A stretch of 64,000 nucleotides of DNA from Chryseobacterium rhizoplanae (GTDB lineage: Bacteria; Bacteroidota; Bacteroidia; Flavobacteriales; Weeksellaceae). Position 1 is the first letter of the stretch, and each line of letters starts with the position of its first letter. The stretch covers positions 434,001-498,000 of the forward strand of contig NZ_FXTC01000002.1 of NCBI RefSeq assembly GCF_900182655.1, in the 5' to 3' direction. Made by a program: the position numbers and the translations under genes. Under the pieces are notes generated by a model. That model was not told the origin of the DNA. It worked only from the letters and a program-made list of their open reading frames with translations, and did not search any database. Positions 9,712 to 18,970 of the stretch are shown piece by piece.

Positions 9712-10347
9712 TTAATTGGTGAGTTCCAAATAGAGTATTTTAATATAGAGCTGCTGCCCCTCTTTTTCCCAAACATCAAACATGCCATCCTTAGCAGGTT
9801 TTGAGCTTCTCGTATAATCCTGTCCTATATTCAGAATGTTCAGCAGAATATATTCATCTCCTACAGAATTGACGATATAGGCTGTTTTTTCAGATTTCCC
9901 GTCTCCTGATATTTTTATTCCTTCCGTAAGCGAACGAAACTGATTCAGGTGGTGCATAAAATTGCTGCCATCCTTCACAGAATCATAGGCTCTGAGAAGG
10001 ATCAGCAAAACATCCAGATTCGTAGGATCTTTATCATACAAGGCTTTTCCCTGCTTGATACAGTCTGCAAAATTATTCTGCTTAAAGGCTTCAGCAAGGC
10101 TTTTAAAGCTATCATCTGAAGTACTTACTTTATCTTTTCTGAAATTTCTTCCATAGTAAAGATATTGCGACTCTATACTGTCCAAAGACTTTGGATATCC
10201 TTTATATTTAAAAATAAGCTTCTCGTAATTATAAGGAGAATCAGAATTTTTGAGACTTTTCTCAACAGCTTTTAAATCAATTTTTGATTTCTGGCTGAAA
10301 CCAAAAACCGAAAACATGATGAATAAAAGGAAAAAGTGATATTTCAT
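9712..10347 (-). CDS. Secreted DUF4919-like protein
   Basis: A 211-residue protein with a signal peptide (MKYHFFLLFIMFSVFGFSQ). The mature region has a TPR-like helical centre (FADCIKQGKALYDKDPTNLD) and ends in a beta-rich YIVNSVGDEYILL part. This is the layout of DUF4919 proteins of Bacteroidota. Its start codon overlaps the final base of hflX, so it is translationally linked to that gene. Its role is unknown. Confidence 0.7.
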   Translation of the reverse strand: MKYHFFLLFIMFSVFGFSQKSKIDLKAVEKSLKNSDSPYNYEKLIFKYKGYPKSLDSIESQYLYYGRNFRKDKVSTSDDSFKSLAEAFKQNNFADCIKQGKALYDKDPTNLDVLLILLRAYDSVKDGSNFMHHLNQFRSLTEGIKISGDGKSEKTAYIVNSVGDEYILLNILNIGQDYTRSSKPAKDGMFDVWEKEGQQLYIKILYLELTN

Positions 10348-11573
10348 TAATTGTTGCTTTCTTCTTCCTCGTCGTTATCGAAATATTCGAAAAGGAAATC
10401 GTTGTATGGAAATCTGGAAATATGAATCTTCATTACCTCATCGTAAATCATTTTCTTCATTTCCGGGAAGTTTTCCTTCGTTAAAGCAGAAATGAATACC
10501 GTTGGGTATTTTGATTTCCCCATCCATGTTTTTTTCCACTCTTCAAGAGAGACATTTTTACGGGTTGATGGCGTAAGATCATCATCATCCTTTTTCTCAT
10601 AACTGAAATCGTCGATCTTATTGAAAATCATGATCATTGGTTTCTGATGGGCATTAATTTCCATCAAAATATGATTTACAGATTCTATGTGATCTTCAAA
10701 GCTTTCATGAGAAATATCTACCACATGAATCAAAAGATCAGCTTCACGAACCTCATCCAAGGTAGATTTGAATGATTCTACCAGCTGAGTAGGTAATTTC
10801 CTGATAAATCCTACTGTATCCGTAAGCAGGAACGGTAAGTTTCCGATCACCACTTTTCTTACTGTGGTATCCAGAGTGGCAAAAAGTTTATTTTCTGCAA
10901 AAACCTCAGATTTTGAAATAGAATTCATCAAAGTAGATTTTCCAACGTTGGTATATCCTACCAAAGCTGCACGAACTACTTTTCCACGGTTATTACGCTG
11001 AGTCGCCATCTGTTTGTCAATCGTCTTCAGTTTTTCTTTCAGCAATGTAATTCTGTCACGGATAATACGACGGTCAGTTTCAATTTCCGTTTCTCCGGGA
11101 CCTCTCATTCCAATCCCCCCTTTTTGACGCTCAAGGTGGGTCCACATTCTTGTCAATCGTGGCAAAAGATATTGATATTGAGCCAGTTCCACCTGAGTTC
11201 TTGCATAAGAAGTCTGGGCTCTCTGGGCAAAAATATCAAGAATAAGATTGGTTCGGTCCAAAATCTTAACCTCCATCTCTCTTTCCAGGTTTTTAAGCTG
11301 TGAAGGAGAAAGCTCGTCATCGAAAATTACAGTTCCGATCTCGTTTTCTTTTACATATTCTTTTATCTCAATTGCTTTTCCGCTTCCGATGAAGGTTTTG
11401 GAATCCGGCTGAGTCAATTTTTGGGTAAAACGCTTTTGTACGGTTGCTCCGGCTGTGAAAGCTAAAAACTCAAGTTCATCTAAATACTCCGTCAGTTTTT
11501 CTTCGTCCTGATTCTGGGTAATAACACCCACCAAGACTGCTTTCTCATAGTTATGTTCTTTCTTTTCTAACAT
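10347..11573 (-). CDS. hflX: GTPase HflX
   Basis: A 408-residue ribosome-associated GTPase. The N-terminal HflX domain contains FIGSGKAIEIKEY and DDELSPSQLKNLE; the middle has the glycine-rich KGGIGMRGPGETEIETDRR signature. The G domain follows with G1 GYTNVGKSTLMN, G3 DTVGF and G4 NKID. HflX binds the 50S subunit and splits stalled ribosomes after heat or antibiotic stress. An acidic tail (YFDNDEEEESNN) is typical for this phylum. Confidence 0.95.
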   Translation of the reverse strand: MLEKKEHNYEKAVLVGVITQNQDEEKLTEYLDELEFLAFTAGATVQKRFTQKLTQPDSKTFIGSGKAIEIKEYVKENEIGTVIFDDELSPSQLKNLEREMEVKILDRTNLILDIFAQRAQTSYARTQVELAQYQYLLPRLTRMWTHLERQKGGIGMRGPGETEIETDRRIIRDRITLLKEKLKTIDKQMATQRNNRGKVVRAALVGYTNVGKSTLMNSISKSEVFAENKLFATLDTTVRKVVIGNLPFLLTDTVGFIRKLPTQLVESFKSTLDEVREADLLIHVVDISHESFEDHIESVNHILMEINAHQKPMIMIFNKIDDFSYEKKDDDDLTPSTRKNVSLEEWKKTWMGKSKYPTVFISALTKENFPEMKKMIYDEVMKIHISRFPYNDFLFEYFDNDEEEESNN

Positions 11574-11766
11574 TAAGTTCTGTCTATGTTTATGATTTTT
11601 ACAAGTTAATATTTTTCAGAAAAAAAACAAAATCAATTTTTATTTAATAACATATTTTAATATAAATTTAAGTTTACTGGTGAAGGTTTTATAAAAAATC
11701 AATAACTTTATGTAATAATTTTCTGATTTTTAAATATTTAAATCAAAAACTAATCTCCGGAATATC

Positions 11767-12474
11767 ATGATTACCCATATTAGATGTATGATTATTGATG
11801 ATGATGAACTGGACAGACTGGTTCTTCAGCATTATATCAAACAATACCAAAACATTGAGATTGTTGCCTCTTTTGATTCAGCAGAAAAGGCAATTCCCTA
11901 TCTTGACATTCCTGCTGATCTTTTGATTATCGAGACTAATTTACGGGGCATGAACGGACTTGAATTCCGGAGGCTGGCCTATAAGATTCCTGCCTGTATT
12001 TTTGTAAGTTCCCATCCTGAACTCGCTGCCGGAGCTTTTGAAATCAGTACTTTAGATTTTATCACCAAACCCCTTACCGCAGAACGCTTTCATTATTCCA
12101 TGGAAAAGCTTTTTGATTTTTTTGAAGTGAAAGAAAAATGTGAATGCTATGATGCTATGGTAGGAGAAAATTGCATCAAAATAAAAGAAGGAGGGCATAT
12201 TTTTCAGATTAAAATGAAAGATATTCTGTATCTGGAAGCTCTGAAAGATTACACCAGGATTATCACTCTTGAAAAAAATCACTGTATTTTAAATTCTCTG
12301 GGAAACCTTCTGCAAAAAAACTTTTTTGATTCTTTTGTCAGAATACACAGAAGCTATGCGGTACCCCGGCATCTCATCCGCGGAAAAAGCTGTCATGAGA
12401 TAGAGCTTGCCCATCATATCAAACTTCCTATTGGTAGAACTTACAAGGATAATCTTTCTTTTTTTCATCCTTAA
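11767..12474 (+). CDS. LytTR response regulator with an atypical receiver
   Basis: A 235-residue regulator with a receiver domain (about residues 5-115) and a C-terminal LytTR DNA-binding domain (about 138-232; ILYLEALKDYTRII, FVRIHRSYAVP). The acidic cluster MIIDDDELD and the conserved Lys (DFITKP, residue 101) are present. The residue aligned with the phospho-acceptor Asp is Glu56, in LLIIETNLRGMNG. That may lock the protein in an active-like state or remove phospho-control. No kinase gene is adjacent. The next gene downstream on the same strand is a T9SS protein operon. Confidence 0.85.
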   Translation: MITHIRCMIIDDDELDRLVLQHYIKQYQNIEIVASFDSAEKAIPYLDIPADLLIIETNLRGMNGLEFRRLAYKIPACIFVSSHPELAAGAFEISTLDFITKPLTAERFHYSMEKLFDFFEVKEKCECYDAMVGENCIKIKEGGHIFQIKMKDILYLEALKDYTRIITLEKNHCILNSLGNLLQKNFFDSFVRIHRSYAVPRHLIRGKSCHEIELAHHIKLPIGRTYKDNLSFFHP

Positions 12475-12632
12475 AAAGTCCCGCAAACATTCAACGGTAA
12501 TTCACAAAATGCCATTGGTCGATTATTTCTGCCGTTGGTCTATTTTCCTGTCATCTGATTAAGATAGGTGGTAATTTAGTCTTCCCAAATTCCCCCTGAA
12601 AACACATCTATTAATCACCAAAACTGTTATCC

Positions 12633-13106
12633 ATGGAAAGAATATCTATTTATTGTATTATTCTGTCTGTCTTTTCCGTCCACATACTGCACGCACAATC
12701 TGCAGTTTTGGCAACCGGACTGGATGCTTCAGCAGCTAATGGTTTTGTTTCTTACAGTGTAGGCCAGACGACCTACCTTGAAAAAGGAACAGGACAGGTT
12801 CTCGAAGGTGTTCAACAGCCTTACGAAATTATCACTCTTACTTCCCTTGAAACTTCTTCTGAACTCACAGGCATTTTGCTCTACCCAAATCCTTTCAGGG
12901 ATTATTTGTATTTGGATTTTACCTCAAATAATTTTAAAGGATCAGAGTATCAGTTATTCGATGCCCAAGGTAAACTGGTAAAAAAAGATAAGATCTCACA
13001 ATCAAAATCTGAGCTGAATTTCTCCTCACTTCCTTCTGCAATGTATATCATCAGGATCACTCAAAATGGAGAAAATATTAAAACATTCAAAATCATCAAA
13101 AAATAA
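12633..13106 (+). CDS. Small T9SS type A sorting domain protein
   Basis: A 157-residue protein with a signal peptide (to about residue 21, ILHAQS) and a C-terminal sorting domain of about 75 residues (LLYPNPFRDYLYLDF ... SAMYIIRITQNGENIKTFKIIKK) that directs it through the type IX secretion system to the cell surface. The mature N-terminal part (VSYSVGQTTYLEKGTGQVLEGVQQPYEI) is a pattern frequent in Bacteroidota surface proteins. It is the first gene of a tight three-gene operon; the next gene starts 6 bases after its stop. Confidence 0.8.
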   Translation: MERISIYCIILSVFSVHILHAQSAVLATGLDASAANGFVSYSVGQTTYLEKGTGQVLEGVQQPYEIITLTSLETSSELTGILLYPNPFRDYLYLDFTSNNFKGSEYQLFDAQGKLVKKDKISQSKSELNFSSLPSAMYIIRITQNGENIKTFKIIKK

Positions 13107-13112
13107 AATGCC

Positions 13113-15635
13113 ATGAAAAAAATATTATTACTGTTCTGGATCCTGACTGGTTTCTTTATGGGACTTTCTCAGGCTCCGGAAAAAATGAGCTACCAGGCTG
13201 TCATGAGAAACGGTTCCGGACAACTCTTAGCCAATCAAGCTATAGCCGTGAAAGTAAGCATATTACAGGGATCTCCTGCCGGCGCCGCAGTCTATTCAGA
13301 AAGACTCACCGGAAATACCAATGCCAATGGACTTATCAGCCTTGAAATAGGAACAGGAACTGTGCTTACAGGAACATTTGCCACCATCGACTGGCCTGCG
13401 GGAAGCTATTATTTAAAAACAGAAACTGACCCTGCCGGAGGAACCAGCTACACTATAGTAGGCACCAGCCAGCTACTAAGCGTACCTTATGCTATGTATG
13501 CCAAATCTGCAGGCGGAGGCGGCGGAAGTTTTGCAATTCCCTATACGAATACCGTCAATAATGCTTCTACTTTATTTTCATTAACCAATGATGGAGATGG
13601 AACATCTTTAGAGGGGAATAACAACACAACTACGTCAAATATTGCAGCAGTAAGAGGAGTTGTTACCAATACAGCTCCAGGAGGATTTTCTTCAGCAGTT
13701 CGTGGTATTAATAACGGAACCGGAGGACTGGGAGTAGGTGTATATGGAAGCCAGGCCGGAAGTGGATGGGGAGTATACGGTGTTACTCCAAATGGGTTAG
13801 GTGTATATGGTAATGCCAGTGCTAACGGCATCGGGGTTTATGCCAACAGTAATACAGGAACCGGTCTTACTGCTACCAGTAATACTGGAATCCCTGCGAG
13901 TATTTCAATCTTCAATAATGCGAATAATAATGTTGCTCTTAGTGCGTCCAGCGTAGGAAATGGTACGGTTGTAAACGTTACGACCTCAGGAAACGGAGCC
14001 GGAGTAAGAAGTTCTACTGCGGCAGGATTTGGGCTCCATGGGATAACTTCCGCACAAACTTCCGCAGGTGTTGTAGGTGATAACAACGGTGGTGGTGAAG
14101 CGGTAGTGGGTAGAGCGACCAGTGACATTGCCGGAGCGGTAGTGGGCCGTAATGACGGAGGAGGATATGGAGTAAGAGGGTTTGTTGCGACCAATACATC
14201 CGGAACAGGTATAGGTGTTTATGGACAGGTTGGTTTAAATAACAGTACTGGCCGTGCAGGAAGATTTGAAAATTTTAACCAGACGAATACCACAGGAAAT
14301 ACCGTTGAGATAGCAACCAACGGAAACGGTAATATTCCTGATGATACCAAGGGAAATGCCGCCTCTTTTGTTGTTGACAACACCAATAGTGTAGCTGCCG
14401 CAGTAAGAGGTGAAGTAAATACTATTTTCGGGAATTTTGGTGCAGCTGCTATCTATGGAAAATCTTCAGGTACAGGAGGACGCGCCGGATTATTTTACGC
14501 TTCCAATCCTGCCGGAAACGGAGCCGCAATGATTGCCCTGACAGATGGTAACGGTAACGCAATTACAGCCAATGCAGGAAAAGATGGTAACGGTGTTGAA
14601 ACCAACATTGATGGAGCCGGAAATGCGCTCTATGCATGGGTTCCTACATTTGCTACCGGAAGAGCCGGAAGGTTTAACATCTTCAATGAGAATAATACCA
14701 GTGATGTTATAACAGTAACTACTGTAGGAAACGGTATTGCAGGAAATTTTAAAGTAGACCGAACTACCGGAACTTCAGCGGCTGTGAGAGGAGAAGTTAA
14801 CTCTCAATTTGCCAATTTCGGAACAGCAGGGATCTATGGAATATCTTCTGGCACCGGAGGTTACGGCGGATTATTCCATGCTTCCAATCCTGCCGGAAAC
14901 GGGCCGGCCTTAATTGCCATTGCAGATGGTAATGGTAACGGTATAACAGCTAATGCAACCAACACGGGAGATGGTGTAGAAACTACAGCAGACGGCACAG
15001 GAAGTGCTATTTATGCATGGATTCCTAATTTCGGAACAGGCCGCGCCGCAAGGTTTGTTAATTATAACACCTCCAATACCAATCCCCCTCTTACAGCAGA
15101 GACCCGAAGTGCCGGTTCTATTGCTGTATTCAGATCCGGAAATCCCAGCGCTGTAAATGTGGCTCGTATTGACAATACCGGACGTGGATTTTTTAATGGA
15201 GGAACTCAAAACAGCGGTGCTGACGTTGCTGAAGCGTTTGATGTCAATGGAAACATTTCTCAGTACGAACCCGGTGATATTCTGGTCATCTCAACCAGTG
15301 CAGACAGAACCGTTGAAAAATCATCAACACCTTATTCCAGTCTTGTGGCAGGTGTATACGCTACCAAACCCGGTGTACTTCTTACGGAAGAACATATTGA
15401 TACTGATATTTCCGATAAAGCACCAATGGGCGTCATTGGAGTCATTCCAACCAAAGTATGTCTTGAGAACGGAAAAATAAAAAGAGGAGACCTTTTGGTA
15501 ACTTCATCTAAAGCAGGTGTTGCTATGAAAGCGGACATCAAAAAGGTAAGAATAGGACAGGTAATCGGAAAAGCGCTTCAGGATTATGACCAAAAAGAGA
15601 TTGGAAAAATTCAAGTATTAGTCAACATAAAATAA
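13113..15635 (+). CDS. Large repetitive Gly/Asn/Thr-rich surface protein
   Basis: An 840-residue exported protein (signal peptide to about residue 20). The first domain, EKMSYQAVMRNGSGQLLANQ to about residue 130, is the conserved N-terminal module found on many Bacteroidota proteins of this kind. Residues about 150-690 are low-complexity beta-type repeats rich in G-V-Y-G and G-N-G; one unit recurs at a 127-residue period (AAVRGEVN...FGNFG and SNPAGNGxA, twice). The last ~100 residues (GADVAEAFDVNG onward) form a distinct globular end. It may be a fibre or adhesin-like surface protein. No sorting domain is visible. Confidence 0.7.
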   Translation: MKKILLLFWILTGFFMGLSQAPEKMSYQAVMRNGSGQLLANQAIAVKVSILQGSPAGAAVYSERLTGNTNANGLISLEIGTGTVLTGTFATIDWPAGSYYLKTETDPAGGTSYTIVGTSQLLSVPYAMYAKSAGGGGGSFAIPYTNTVNNASTLFSLTNDGDGTSLEGNNNTTTSNIAAVRGVVTNTAPGGFSSAVRGINNGTGGLGVGVYGSQAGSGWGVYGVTPNGLGVYGNASANGIGVYANSNTGTGLTATSNTGIPASISIFNNANNNVALSASSVGNGTVVNVTTSGNGAGVRSSTAAGFGLHGITSAQTSAGVVGDNNGGGEAVVGRATSDIAGAVVGRNDGGGYGVRGFVATNTSGTGIGVYGQVGLNNSTGRAGRFENFNQTNTTGNTVEIATNGNGNIPDDTKGNAASFVVDNTNSVAAAVRGEVNTIFGNFGAAAIYGKSSGTGGRAGLFYASNPAGNGAAMIALTDGNGNAITANAGKDGNGVETNIDGAGNALYAWVPTFATGRAGRFNIFNENNTSDVITVTTVGNGIAGNFKVDRTTGTSAAVRGEVNSQFANFGTAGIYGISSGTGGYGGLFHASNPAGNGPALIAIADGNGNGITANATNTGDGVETTADGTGSAIYAWIPNFGTGRAARFVNYNTSNTNPPLTAETRSAGSIAVFRSGNPSAVNVARIDNTGRGFFNGGTQNSGADVAEAFDVNGNISQYEPGDILVISTSADRTVEKSSTPYSSLVAGVYATKPGVLLTEEHIDTDISDKAPMGVIGVIPTKVCLENGKIKRGDLLVTSSKAGVAMKADIKKVRIGQVIGKALQDYDQKEIGKIQVLVNIK

Positions 15636-15641
15636 ACCATC

Positions 15642-16061
15642 ATGAAAATAGCATATATTATCCCGTTATTATTTTTAAGCAGTATTATCTATGCTCAGGA
15701 AAATAAAAAGGCTGCTCCGATAGAGGAAGATCAAGCACTGGTTGTAAAACAGGCAAAGGAACAACAGGCAAAACTAATGCAGGAAGCCAAGGAAAGAGAC
15801 GAAAAGGCAACTGTAAATACAGGATTACCCTCTGATCATGGTCTTGCCGTTAAAAAACAGGAATCTAAACCCAAGGCTGCAGCGGACAATTCTGGAAAAC
15901 TCCTTCCCAATACAGCAAGTCTTGAAGACATAAAAAAAACAATCCCCAACAGGCAGGCATATCACAATACTATAAATTCTAGGAACACAAAAATGACAGT
16001 TACCGGACTGCCTAATACAGCAACTCTGGAAGAAATAAGAAAAACAATTCCCAAAAACTAA
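15642..16061 (+). CDS. Small secreted protein with a duplicated C-terminal motif
   Basis: A 139-residue protein with a signal peptide (to about IIYAQE) and a charged, probably helical mature part (EDQALVVKQAKEQQAKLMQ). Two near-identical motifs close the protein: LPNTASLEDIKKTIPN and LPNTATLEEIRKTIPK, 45-50 residues apart. It starts 6 bases after the repetitive protein gene, so it is the third gene of that operon and may assist or decorate the large protein. It is not otherwise recognised. Confidence 0.65.
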   Translation: MKIAYIIPLLFLSSIIYAQENKKAAPIEEDQALVVKQAKEQQAKLMQEAKERDEKATVNTGLPSDHGLAVKKQESKPKAAADNSGKLLPNTASLEDIKKTIPNRQAYHNTINSRNTKMTVTGLPNTATLEEIRKTIPKN

Positions 16062-16122
16062 TGACTCTCAAAAGCTAATAACCGCAAAAAGCTGATAACC
16101 AAACTAGATTTTTCAAACAAAG

Positions 16123-16148
16123 AAGTCCGCTGCAAGGCGGACTTTTAT
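16123..16148. terminator. Bidirectional terminator
   Basis: An 8-bp stem AAGTCCGC / GCGGACTT with loop TGCAAG, followed by TTTT on the plus strand and an A-rich run before it. It sits between the convergent secreted-protein operon and the META-domain gene. Confidence 0.75.
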
Positions 16149-16165
16149 ATTATACGGATCTATCA

Positions 16166-16600
16166 TTAATCCCAATCGGCGGCTACAAATTTCATTGAAT
16201 TTCCATGATCATCCGTTAAAGTAAGGAAATGTCCTTCTACCGAATATTTTGTCATGGTTTCAAATTTCTTCTGAAAAGATGTTTCAAGATTCATATCCTG
16301 GCAGGCTTTCATGGTACTTACTCCGTTTGAGATTTTCACTTTACCTCCTTTTTTAAATTCGGATACGAAAGACATCTGGTTGCATCCCATATAAGCATTC
16401 CCCTGAATTTTACCATCAACGATACTGGCTGTCAGATTGATTTCTGCTTTATTCGCAATGAGCTGTTCTTTTGAAAAACCATTGAAGGAAACCAGCATCC
16501 ACTGCCTTTGAAGAGAAGGATTTTTATCCGGTACTGCGGAACAATTCAGAACAAGTCCTAAAAGTAAAACTGCAAAAATTGATAAGAGTATCTTTTTCAT
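16166..16600 (-). CDS. META-domain lipoprotein (HslJ-like)
   Basis: The ATG at 16600 gives a clean signal (MKKILLSIFAVLLLGLVLNC, lipobox VLNC). The mature ~125 residues form one META domain: QRQWMLVSFNG at the start, GNAYMGCNQMSF in the middle with its cysteine, and STMKACQD. HslJ-type META proteins are envelope proteins linked to heat or novobiocin tolerance. The Cys pair (GCNQ, KACQ) could form a disulfide. It is divergent from the S46 peptidase gene. Confidence 0.85.
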   Translation of the reverse strand: MKKILLSIFAVLLLGLVLNCSAVPDKNPSLQRQWMLVSFNGFSKEQLIANKAEINLTASIVDGKIQGNAYMGCNQMSFVSEFKKGGKVKISNGVSTMKACQDMNLETSFQKKFETMTKYSVEGHFLTLTDDHGNSMKFVAADWD

Positions 16601-16686
16601 GCGGACTATCATCCCATTTTCATACCAATCCGGGACAGAATCTCGTAAAAATTAGTAAATTAGCAACACAAAAATTATTTTATAAA

Positions 16687-18891
16687 ATGAAAAGACTATT
16701 TCTACTATTCACTTTCTTACTGGGCTTTGCTCAGATGAGGGCGGATGAGGGGATGTGGCTGCTAATGCTCATCAAAAGACTTAACGGTGTTGATATGCAA
16801 AAAGAGGGTCTGCACCTTACGCCTGAGGAAATTTATTCTGTAAACAATTCAAGTTTAAAGGATGCTATCGTGAGTTTCGGTGGTTTCTGTACAGGTGAGA
16901 TTGTTTCTGATAAAGGACTTATTTTTACTAACCACCACTGTGGTTATGGTGCTGTAGCTGCGGCTTCTACACCAGAAAAAGATTATTTGAAGAACGGTTT
17001 CTGGGCAATGAAACAGAAAGACGAATTCAATGCAAAGGATCTGTATGTAAGATTTTTAGTGAGAATGGATGATGCTACGCAGAGAATCACTTCTAAACTA
17101 AACAACAATATGACCGGAGCAGAGAGAAAAGCTGTTATTGATGCTGAAACAAAAGCAATTCAGACAGAAAACTCTGAGAACGGGAAATATACTGTAGTAG
17201 TAAGAGATTTCTTCAACGGAAATGAATTCTACTATTTTGTATATCAGGATTATAAAGACATCAGATTAGTAGGAGCTCCACCTTCATCATTAGGAAAATT
17301 CGGAGGAGATACGGATAACTGGGAATGGCCAAGACATACAGCAGACTTCACGGTTTTCAGAGTATATGCTGATGCTGCAGGAAACCCTGCTGAATATTCT
17401 CCAAGCAACACTCCTTTGAAGCCTAAGCACTTCCTTCCGGTTTCTCTTAAAGGAATTAAGCCTGGCGATTTCTCAATGATCTTAGGTTACCCTGGAAGAA
17501 CAAACCGTTACCTGACTTCTTACGGAATTCAGCAAATGGTAACTAAAGATTACCCGGCTTGGGTTGAAGCTTCTAAACTTGCCATGGATGTTATGAAAAA
17601 ATACATGGATAAGGATAAGGCAACTCAGCTTAACTATGCTTCTCAATATGCTTCTGTAGCTAACTACTGGAAAAACAGACAAGGTACTATTGATGCCGTA
17701 GAGAAAAACGGAACCATTTCTGACAAACAAAAGATTGAGGAAACTTACAACAAATGGGCTGCAATGCCAGGAAACGATGCGTACAACGGAGTTTTAGAAG
17801 ACATCGGAGTGTACTACAAGCAAGTTTCTGATAGAAACGTTGAAAGAAACTATGCTTCACAGTTTTCAAGAAATGCAAAATACATTACTCTTGCTATGCA
17901 GGTAGGTTCTGTACTGAAAGCTTATGCTGCTCAGGATATGCAGGGAAGACTGGCAATGAAGGCGAAAACTGAAGCAGCGATCAAAGCGGCTTATGAAAAC
18001 TTCAATCCATCTTTGGAAGGTGAAATGCTTGCCGCTATGACAAGTCTTTACCAGGCAAGAGTTAAAAATCCTGAGGTTGCTTCTGCTACTATTTTAGGAC
18101 TGGATGCTAAAACAGTTTCTAATTTAGCTTATTCTTCAATTTTTGCTAACAAGACTTCTGCAACGAACTTCTTATTGAATCCGGATGCATTGAAACTTGA
18201 TGCTGATCCACTTTGGAAAGCTGCTAACGGAATTGTTGCTGATCAAAAAATAAGCACTGAGAGATTTGTAAAAATAGATGATAATTTTGCAAAAAATAAC
18301 CGTCTGTTTTTGGCAGGTCTTATGAAGGCTATGCCTGAGAAAAAATTCTACCCGGATGCTAACTCTACCATGAGATTAACTTACGGTACTGTAGATAAAT
18401 TACCTATCAGAAATGACAGAAACTATTTCGGTATTACTGATAACTATTATACTGATATGACTGGTCTTGTTGGAAAATACAAGAAAGGTGATGAAGAGTT
18501 TGATCTTCCTCAAAGAGTGATTGACCTTTACAATCTTAAAGATTTCGGTCAGTATGCTGATGCAGCTGGTTATATGCCTGTAAACTTCCTTTCTAACAAT
18601 GATATTACAGGAGGTAACTCTGGTTCTCCGGTAATTGATGGAGACGGAAACCTTATCGGTATTGCTTTCGATGGTAACAGTGAAGCATTAAGCGGTGATA
18701 TCGTATTCGAACAGGAATGGCAGAAAACAATCAACGTAGACGTTCGTTTTGTTCTTTGGACAATCGATAAGTTTGCTGGTGCAAGAAGATTAGTAGATGA
18801 ATTGAAGCTTGTAAGAGGTGAAAACACTCCAGCTGATACAAAAACTAAAAACTCAGGTACTACAACAACGCCTAAGAAAGCTAAAAAATAA
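16687..18891 (+). CDS. S46-family dipeptidyl-peptidase, DPP7-like
   Basis: Starting at the ATG at 16687, the protein has 734 residues and a signal peptide (MKRLFLLFTFLLGFAQMRA). The S46 triad is visible: His in FTNHHCGYGA, Asp in GGDTDNWEWPRHTADF, Ser in TGGNSGSPVIDG. These periplasmic enzymes remove dipeptides from oligopeptide N-termini. The residue that sets specificity is Gly (AFDGNSEA), as in DPP7, where DPP11 has Arg; that suggests hydrophobic rather than acidic P1 preference. A longer frame upstream lacks a signal peptide and was not used. Confidence 0.92.
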   Translation: MKRLFLLFTFLLGFAQMRADEGMWLLMLIKRLNGVDMQKEGLHLTPEEIYSVNNSSLKDAIVSFGGFCTGEIVSDKGLIFTNHHCGYGAVAAASTPEKDYLKNGFWAMKQKDEFNAKDLYVRFLVRMDDATQRITSKLNNNMTGAERKAVIDAETKAIQTENSENGKYTVVVRDFFNGNEFYYFVYQDYKDIRLVGAPPSSLGKFGGDTDNWEWPRHTADFTVFRVYADAAGNPAEYSPSNTPLKPKHFLPVSLKGIKPGDFSMILGYPGRTNRYLTSYGIQQMVTKDYPAWVEASKLAMDVMKKYMDKDKATQLNYASQYASVANYWKNRQGTIDAVEKNGTISDKQKIEETYNKWAAMPGNDAYNGVLEDIGVYYKQVSDRNVERNYASQFSRNAKYITLAMQVGSVLKAYAAQDMQGRLAMKAKTEAAIKAAYENFNPSLEGEMLAAMTSLYQARVKNPEVASATILGLDAKTVSNLAYSSIFANKTSATNFLLNPDALKLDADPLWKAANGIVADQKISTERFVKIDDNFAKNNRLFLAGLMKAMPEKKFYPDANSTMRLTYGTVDKLPIRNDRNYFGITDNYYTDMTGLVGKYKKGDEEFDLPQRVIDLYNLKDFGQYADAAGYMPVNFLSNNDITGGNSGSPVIDGDGNLIGIAFDGNSEALSGDIVFEQEWQKTINVDVRFVLWTIDKFAGARRLVDELKLVRGENTPADTKTKNSGTTTTPKKAKK

Positions 18892-18913
18892 TATTCTTAT
18901 TTGATTTATTTTT

Positions 18914-18945
18914 AAAACCGTGAAATTACTTTCACGGTTTTTTTA
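18914..18945 (+). terminator. Rho-independent terminator after the S46 peptidase gene
   Basis: A 10-bp perfect stem AACCGTGAAA / TTTCACGGTT with loop TTAC, then a run of T residues. It lies 24 bases after the stop codon. Confidence 0.85.
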
Positions 18946-18970
18946 TTTTTGACCATTAAAATCTTTCATC

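Noticed and set aside
13541..14199. Long antisense open frames opposite the repetitive surface protein
   Set aside because: They are shadows of a repetitive, biased coding sequence; Pro/Leu-rich translations have no motifs.
16579..16686. Extended N-terminus of the S46 peptidase
   Set aside because: The extra 36 codons would bury the signal peptide and overlap the divergent META gene; the ATG at 16687 is the sensible start.
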